Positions 58,665 through 64,000 of a DNA stretch of 64,000 bases are shown here, piece by piece. Where the stretch lies: NCBI GenBank assembly GCA_018343915.1, contig JABRWF010000007.1:1674001-1738000 (forward strand), written 5' to 3'. The notes beneath the pieces are model-generated. The model had not been told where the DNA came from, did no database searches, and saw only the letters and a program-made list of their open reading frames with translations. A program made the position numbers and the translations under genes. Source of the stretch: Agroathelia rolfsii. Taxonomy: Eukaryota; Basidiomycota; Agaricomycetes; Amylocorticiales; Amylocorticiaceae. The stretch's first letter is position 1; every line of letters starts with the position of its first letter.

Positions 58665-59691
58665 TTTGATGTTGTTTATCGCCGGATATATGGTATGCAG
58701 GACTTGTCAGAAGGATTGGTCTTCGAGGGATGCTTATATGCTAGCTAGAGTTGATAACAACAGGGACTGAGACAAGACCTGGACTGAGTAAGCCAGCTCC
58801 GAGTCAGAAACATGGTTGTATGCTAGATTACCAATGCATTTATGTGATGGGGGCACTTGAACAAAATTAACTTTTCAATCGCTGGTGTGAACCACGATTG
58901 TTTATTTGAAAATATTTCCCCTTTTGGGTCGAAAGACTAGGGAGTCTGCATCGTTTGTCAGCCAAGCCTCGCGTACCTTGCGTGCTGCTATGTAATAAGA
59001 TTACTAATGTTGCGACGGGAAGAGGCAACTTGACTAAAAGGTGTCAATCCATTACATGTGCTATCGTACCACATCGGAATATATATATTCAAGTTGGCAG
59101 TATATCTTATGTGCAAATAACGATCGATAATTTCTTCTTCCAAACAGTGATGACTGCTAGTGTGTTTGCCATAACAGTGGCTATGCCAGACTCCTCCAAG
59201 CCTCTCTTCAAGCCGGCAGTGCTAAGAGCAGTGCCAGGCTGTCCCTACTACTGCGGATCGCCCTGTTAAGTGGTCATCTCAGTTTCGGGCTATTCAAACT
59301 ACTGTCTTAATAGTTGTGGACTCAGATAGCTTCAACTTTCCCAAATCTCCATTGGCTGCCCCCATAATAAAATGAAATAATCAAATGAAAGCAAAGGAGA
59401 ACAGAACCGAGACGGATCTACCTGTATGCAATCCCGGGCGCTGGTCTCGGGCGGTGGAGTGGAAGAAGAAATCCTCGGATGTCTGACCGCCTATCGCTTC
59501 CCACTTCCCGGTTCACTCGTTCTGGTTTGAAATTGAAAGCCATACAAGCCTATGCCACTACTAAATGTACAGCCCACTCACTATACAAAATACTTCTCTG
59601 GATCATCGCTTTGGACTGGTTTGCACTGGTGACGCAATTCCGAATCCGTGATCCAAGCCTGACTCCGCTGACTCCGTTGTGCACACATGCG

Positions 59692-59699
59692 TGACGTCA
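59692..59699. promoter_or_regulatory. CRE (ATF/CREB) palindrome in the PMP3 promoter
   Basis: Perfect TGACGTCA, 161 bp before the PMP3 ATG and 35 bp before the TATA box. Sko1/Atf1-type bZIP factors act on such sites under osmotic stress, fitting the known stress induction of Pmp3. The control itself is inferred. Confidence 0.55.
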
Positions 59700-59734
59700 T
59701 CATTATGAGGCACCTGGGCTGATTTCCGTCGGCC

Positions 59735-59740
59735 TATAAA
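59735..59740 (+). promoter_or_regulatory. TATA box of PMP3
   Basis: TATAAA in the context ggcctataaaacc, 120 bp upstream of the start codon, followed by pyrimidine-rich leader sequence. Confidence 0.6.
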
Positions 59741-59859
59741 ACCGGACAGGTGCCCGTCGACTGCGGGAAAATACACGCACTCCGAGTCCTTGCTTTTCAA
59801 CTCATAACTCCCACCACCTCTCTTGTCCAGTCCAACGACAAAGCTTTACCCCTGAAACA

Positions 59860-60321
59860 ATGGCTCTCACCGGCAGTGACATCATTAAGGTATATGCGCT
59901 TTAAAATCATGTCCGATTACTGGCGCTAACTTCTGGTATTTGCTGTGTCCTTGTAGATCATGTTCGTCCCTTTTTCGTTGCTCTGATGCTCCCAAGACGT
60001 TCCTTGGGCCCAACCGTTCATCCCAGCTGAACTTCATGTTGCTCTACTAGCTTCGCCATCTTCATCCCTCCCGTTGGTGTTTTCCTTGAGCGAGGATGCG
60101 GTGCTGACTTCGTGAGTTTTCCTCATTCCTCATCTGTATGCGCGCGAGTGCAAAGGGCTGACTATTCCCTCTCCTATAGCTTATCAACATTTGTTTGACC
60201 ATCTTGGGTTACTTCCCTGGAATCATCCATGGTATATGCGACCCTCTTTTCCATCACCGCGTGATCATGTTCGGCTAACATTGGCCGTCTTCTAGCCCTG
60301 TATATTATCCTCAAATACTAG
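59860..60321 (+). CDS. PMP3: Plasma membrane proteolipid Pmp3 (UPF0057)
   Basis: Very small two-helix membrane protein that affects membrane potential and salt tolerance. Five exons (59860-59889, 59957-59961, 60051-60111, 60180-60231, 60296-60321) give 57 aa. The protein reads MALTGSDIIKIIFAIFIPPV, GVFLERGCGADFLINICLTI and LGYFPGIIHALYIILKY, a near-canonical Pmp3. Exon 2 is only 5 nt (ATCAT), flanked by TTGTAG and GTTCGT. It is required: joining exon 1 directly to exon 3 breaks the frame. Four introns in a 174-nt coding sequence is striking. Upstream are a CRE and a TATA box, consistent with stress-induced expression. Confidence 0.93.
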
Positions 60322-60627
60322 ACTCATGCTGCGTAGCATGATCGGCTATGATGACATGATGACCAATGGGCAATGACAATCAATGTCCTTCTTACATGTG
60401 TATCCTTATCCTATACCCTCCCTTCTACTTCTTCCTGTTGTATTTCACATTTATTACGACGTAATCCTGCCTCGTTATAATTGCATTTTATTTATCGTCT
60501 ATGAAATCAATCGAGTAAAAAGAAATGCGGCGGTTCGTAGTCGAAAGAGAAGGGTGCAATAGGATGTTAATGAATAATCGATGTGTAGTACATTGTTTAC
60601 AATCGTGTTCCGTAGGCGGGCAGTTGC
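60322..60627. other. Convergent 3' flanks
   Basis: About 300 bp between the PMP3 stop and the eIF2B epsilon stop; pyrimidine-rich then AT-rich. No gene seen. Confidence 0.5.
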
Positions 60628-63600
60628 TTATGCATCGTCATTTGTGTGCACAGAAGACGGTATTGTCGATGGCGTGGACGGTGTTGCTGTCGAAGAGGGC
60701 GAGGCAACAGAAGCGGCGGGCTGTTTCTCTGCCAAAGATGGAGGAACAGGAATCGGAATCGGCGCTGTCTGCACCTCCGATGCATAAGTGACGGTCGACA
60801 GTAGCGAGTGCGCTCGAGGAGCCGGAGAAGGGTGAGCAGATGATGCAGGGACAGAAGAAAAATCCTCATCACTAGCATCGTCTTCCTCACTCGTAGTAAC
60901 CTCTGAGCGCTGTGTCGCTGGCGAAACAGGAGTCGAAGTCATTGTCTTAGTTACCTGAGGCCTCCTCTCGACAACAGAGAGTGACGTAGCACCAGAGCCG
61001 GGAGGGATGATCGTGTTAGCCAAATGATCATCATCCGCCACACTAGGCGTCGCAGAGATGAAGTTCTCGCCTCCATCTTCCGAAGAGCTCTTTTCGTCGT
61101 CTTCATCACTCGCGGGTTTGATCAATTGAACAGGCCTTGCAGGTGCCGCCTGCATTTTCTGTGATGATGCCACAGGAGTAGACTTTTCCACTTCCTCTTC
61201 GCTGCTGCCTTCTTCGTCACTACTCGACTCAGCCTTGGCCGCAGACGACGCCTTCTTCTTTGTATCTTCGTCGGAGTCCTCATCTTCATCGCTATCTTCA
61301 TCCTCGTCGCTACTTTCTTGCTCGTCGAACTGCTCTATCATGCGCTTACCGACCTGCCAGCACTTCTTGATATCATCTAAGCGCGGTCCAGGTTCCAGTC
61401 CAACGCCCCTGGATGAAGGTATTTTATGCCACTTGCGAATATCATCCTCTTCCACAACATCTTCTTGATACAGCGCAGCAAGAACTTGTCCAAATAAAGG
61501 GTTTCGATCTGATCCAGCTGATTGTGCCTATAATGAAGAAAGCCTAGTCAGATCCATGATCATATCGACCGCAACAAGACGAATGTCAACCCGTGTATAT
61601 GCTCTTACCTGCAAGATAGAAATCGTCTCGACCGCATCTATACCTCCAATCTGATTGATGAGCATCCCCCACCGTCCAATGACACGAGCAATTTCCCTTC
61701 TCTGTTCTGCAGCTCCCTCGACGATTGGGATTTGATGCAAAATCGAACCAATAACGGCTTCCTTGACGCGCTCGAGCGGCACATTGCTCGCCATGCGTAA
61801 TGTCTTGAGCTCCACGGCGGCGTTGTCAACCGAGTGGCCCTCAGCAAAGGCGCGCGCCAGCGAGGCTTTGACTTCGCTCCGGAATTCTGCCTGAGCGGCC
61901 GCGTCTGCACTCTCGACAAGATCAGGAATAGCCGTCGTGGGCAGGGAAGTAGCGGAGGAGGAAGCGTCGATGAATGCTGAGGCGTCCGAGTCGTCGTCCG
62001 ATGAGTTGCCGTCTTCTGATCCGGTAACCGAGCCCGCATCAGAGAGTTCCAGGTCGGAGCATTCGTCGCCTATACAAAAACGTTAAGAAGAAGAAAAGCC
62101 TTTATCCGAGTGTGGAAAAGGAACCTACCGAGACGCATGAGTCTGAAATTGTCAAAACCTTCTCCATCTTCTTCGTCTGAGTTGCCTTCATCCTCATTTG
62201 GGCCTTTTTGTGGCCATACAATGGCATTTGAATCTTTCCCAAGAACAACGGACATATTTTCATGATCTGAACATGTGATAATGTCAGTCTCTTCTGTGAT
62301 TATCATCATCCCCAGAAACCAGAGTAACAAAGGAAAATCATACCAAACTCGAAATCCTCCAATTCTGAATCCAGCTCTTCCTCATCTTCTTCGGTACCTT
62401 CTCCTCTTGCCTTGGCATTTGAAGAATTTCCTTGTCCAGGGGCAACGGACACCCTGTCGTATGGCGATAACTTTGCCCCCGATCCAAGTATGACACCATC
62501 AGCGACGAGACACCCTTTTGCAAGAGTACTCTTGTCTCCCACGCGCACGCCCGCCCCGACAATGCTCTGATCAATGACAGAGCCAGCTCCGATCATCGTG
62601 CCGTCGAAGATGTACGAGTTGCGCACGACGGCACCTGAGGCGATGATGCATCGCTGGCCGATGACAGAGGAAATGACTTGCGCCTTGTCATATATTTGCG
62701 TGTATGACCCAATGAGGGTGTTGTTTCCGACCTTGCATGTGCTGGGGTAGTGCGTATCGTCAGTAAGCAAATACATAATAAAAGAGTCTATGTTTACCGT
62801 GATAGTATAACACTGTCGCGCGCAATGTACTTGTTTCCTCGAAGATGCTCGTAAGAGTGTCCGCTAGGGTGATTGTCATCCGGTACAAGTGGGAACGTCC
62901 AACGCGAGATGATGTCCTTACTGCGTAAAAAAAGAAAAAAGAAAATCAGTCTTGTTGTATGCGTGAAACGAGAAACTCAATCGTACCTGACCGATGCGTA
63001 CGACTTTGTATCCTTCACGCGTGCCGCGTACCCTTCCTTGGCAACATAACAATATATATTTTTCATAAGCAAATCGGACGTCAACATGCCATGCACGAAG
63101 TCCTTCCGAATATCCCCATAGTCGAAGTTATCTTGGAACAGTGAAGGAACCTATAACACAATAAAATTGGAACAAAGGGATATTCAATCAACAAAGCGAA
63201 CAGAAGGTCATGCTCTTCATGATCCCATGGGGAAAATAAGCGACCTACTTCGACGGAACAAACATCGATCTGACAATCAATCAGATCATTCCGAATTTCC
63301 AGTTCAGGATGCTCCTCAAGGATCTCCCGCGGAATTTTGGCGTATTTTGTGGGTGGATAGCCCACTACAGGCTCGTAGTGCAAACATTCCGATGTCTTGG
63401 CATCGAGCACAAAGACGGAAGACTCGGCTCTTGATCTGATTGCAGTATACAAGACAAATAAATATTTAATAAATAAAAACAAAGATGGAGAAAAACAATA
63501 ACAATAAGGAAAACACACCTCGTACGATGTCTACTCCCACTCTCCTTGACCACCATCGTCATGATGACATCCTTGTTCGTCTTCCTCCTCTCTTTGTGGA

Positions 63601-64000
63601 CCCTTACAGCCTCGTCGATGCGGATGTTGCTCACGAGATCGCCACTAACGAGTACGAAATCAGACGTAATGATACCATGTGTGTAAATATCCCGCATGGC
63701 ATCGCCTGGCGAGTACGTTTCCTTGGCGGTCACAATCGGCACAATTTTCAGGCCCAGAGATGGGTTTGACCATTTTGAGTTTCTATATGCAGAAGGAAAA
63801 TTGCCAGCTTAGGAGCCAGTACAGAAAAAAAGTGATTATACAGACTTGATAGCTTCCTTGACGAGCTCGGAATGAGACCGACAAATGACAAAGATCTCTT
63901 GAACGCCGGCGAGTGCTAGACTCTCAAATGTCCAATCTAATAACGGGGCATTGCAAATAGGAAGCAGACACTATAGAGAGAAGAACAGAAAGAGATAGTC
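60628..64000 (-). CDS. GCD6: Translation initiation factor eIF2B epsilon subunit (partial, 5' end outside)
   Basis: Catalytic subunit of eIF2B, the GTP exchange factor for eIF2. The N-terminal exon(s) lie beyond base 64000; the first exon seen starts at 63970 (CLLPICNAPLLDWTFESLAL). The nucleotidyltransferase-like domain continues IFVICRSHSELVKEAIK, SKWSNPSLGLKIVPIVTAKE, TSDFVLVSGDLVSNI and VIMTMVVKES. LQDNFDYGDIRKDFVHGML-like and YASVSKDIISRWTFPLVPD sequences lead to left-handed beta-helix repeats (NTLIGSYTQIYDKAQVISSV, GAVVRNSYIFDGTMIGAGSV). The C-terminal W2 domain ends near RKWHKIPSSRG and CWQVGKRMIEQFDEQESSDE. After it comes an extra Ser/Glu/Asp- and Pro-rich tail of about 220 residues to the stop at 60628, which typical eIF2B epsilon lacks. 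Introns in this gene are short; not every junction was verified. Confidence 0.9.

Larger units (their letters stand above)
58665..59859. other. Divergent region formamidase / PMP3
   Basis: 1.2 kb holding both promoters. The PMP3 side has a CRE and a TATA box (listed separately). A plus-strand ORF ending VLRAVPGCPYYCGSPC (59150-59269) is open but has no signal peptide or known relative. No gene called. Confidence 0.45.

Noticed and set aside
59150..59269. Short Cys-containing ORF (ending GCPYYCGSPC) as a secreted peptide
   Set aside because: No signal peptide, only three cysteines and no sign of a transcript unit; too weak to call.

Overview
This is a gene-dense window from a filamentous basidiomycete nuclear genome, most likely an Agaricomycete. 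The evidence is many short phase-variable introns of about 47-80 bp with GTNNGT donors, CTRAY-like branch sites and TAG/CAG acceptors; long Ser/Pro/Gln-rich disordered proteins; and the families present (Prp28, Yos9, a Sat4/Hal4-like kinase, Pmp3, Nse1). All gene models here were spliced by eye and checked for reading-frame continuity. No tRNA, rRNA, CRISPR or intact transposon was recognised. The species is not identified.

Layout. 1-787 (-): 5' part of a USP7/Ubp15-like deubiquitinase. 1962-7796 (+): very large disordered protein. 8376-10265 (+): DNA primase large subunit. 10500-11335 (+): phosphatidylserine synthase. 11.3-13.5 kb: no certain gene, possible F-box-like relic. 13519-14781 (+): Nse1 of the SMC5/6 complex. 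14896-18444 (-): mitochondrial Msp1-like AAA ATPase. 18669-19772 (-): phosphatidylinositol synthase. 20076-21418 (-): plasma-membrane syntaxin (Sso type). 22244-26417 (+): tandem aldo-keto reductases, the first a decayed copy with an internal duplication, the second intact. 27135-30528 (-): RhoGEF. 31215-32021 (-): 169-aa EF-hand-like protein. 32425-35253 (+): Prp28 helicase. 35411-35906 (-): 115-aa disordered protein. 37403-40044 (-): asparagine synthetase. 41306-44296 (+): Hal4/Sat4-like kinase. 45396-47620 (-): Yos9/OS-9 ER lectin. 48875-49484 (+): AT-hook protein. 51016-58664: three kynurenine-pathway genes. 59860-60321 (+): Pmp3. 60628-64000 (-): eIF2B epsilon, running off the window.

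Functional themes. Kynurenine 3-monooxygenase (-), kynureninase (+) and a kynurenine formamidase-like hydrolase (-) lie next to each other at 51-58.7 kb. Together they cover consecutive steps from N-formylkynurenine to 3-hydroxyanthranilate or anthranilate, and this is the clearest pathway-level grouping here. Both enzymes that use CDP-diacylglycerol for head-group transfer (PS and PI synthase) also fall within 9 kb. Asparagine synthetase has a perfect Gcn4/Cpc1-type site just upstream, and Pmp3 has a CRE plus a TATA box, matching their expected amino-acid and stress control.

I did not find a wholly new molecular system. The most notable items are the kynurenine gene group, a 5-nt micro-exon in pmp3, GC-AG introns in two or three genes, the decaying reductase copy, and two small multi-exon genes (115 and 169 aa) that simple ORF calling would miss.
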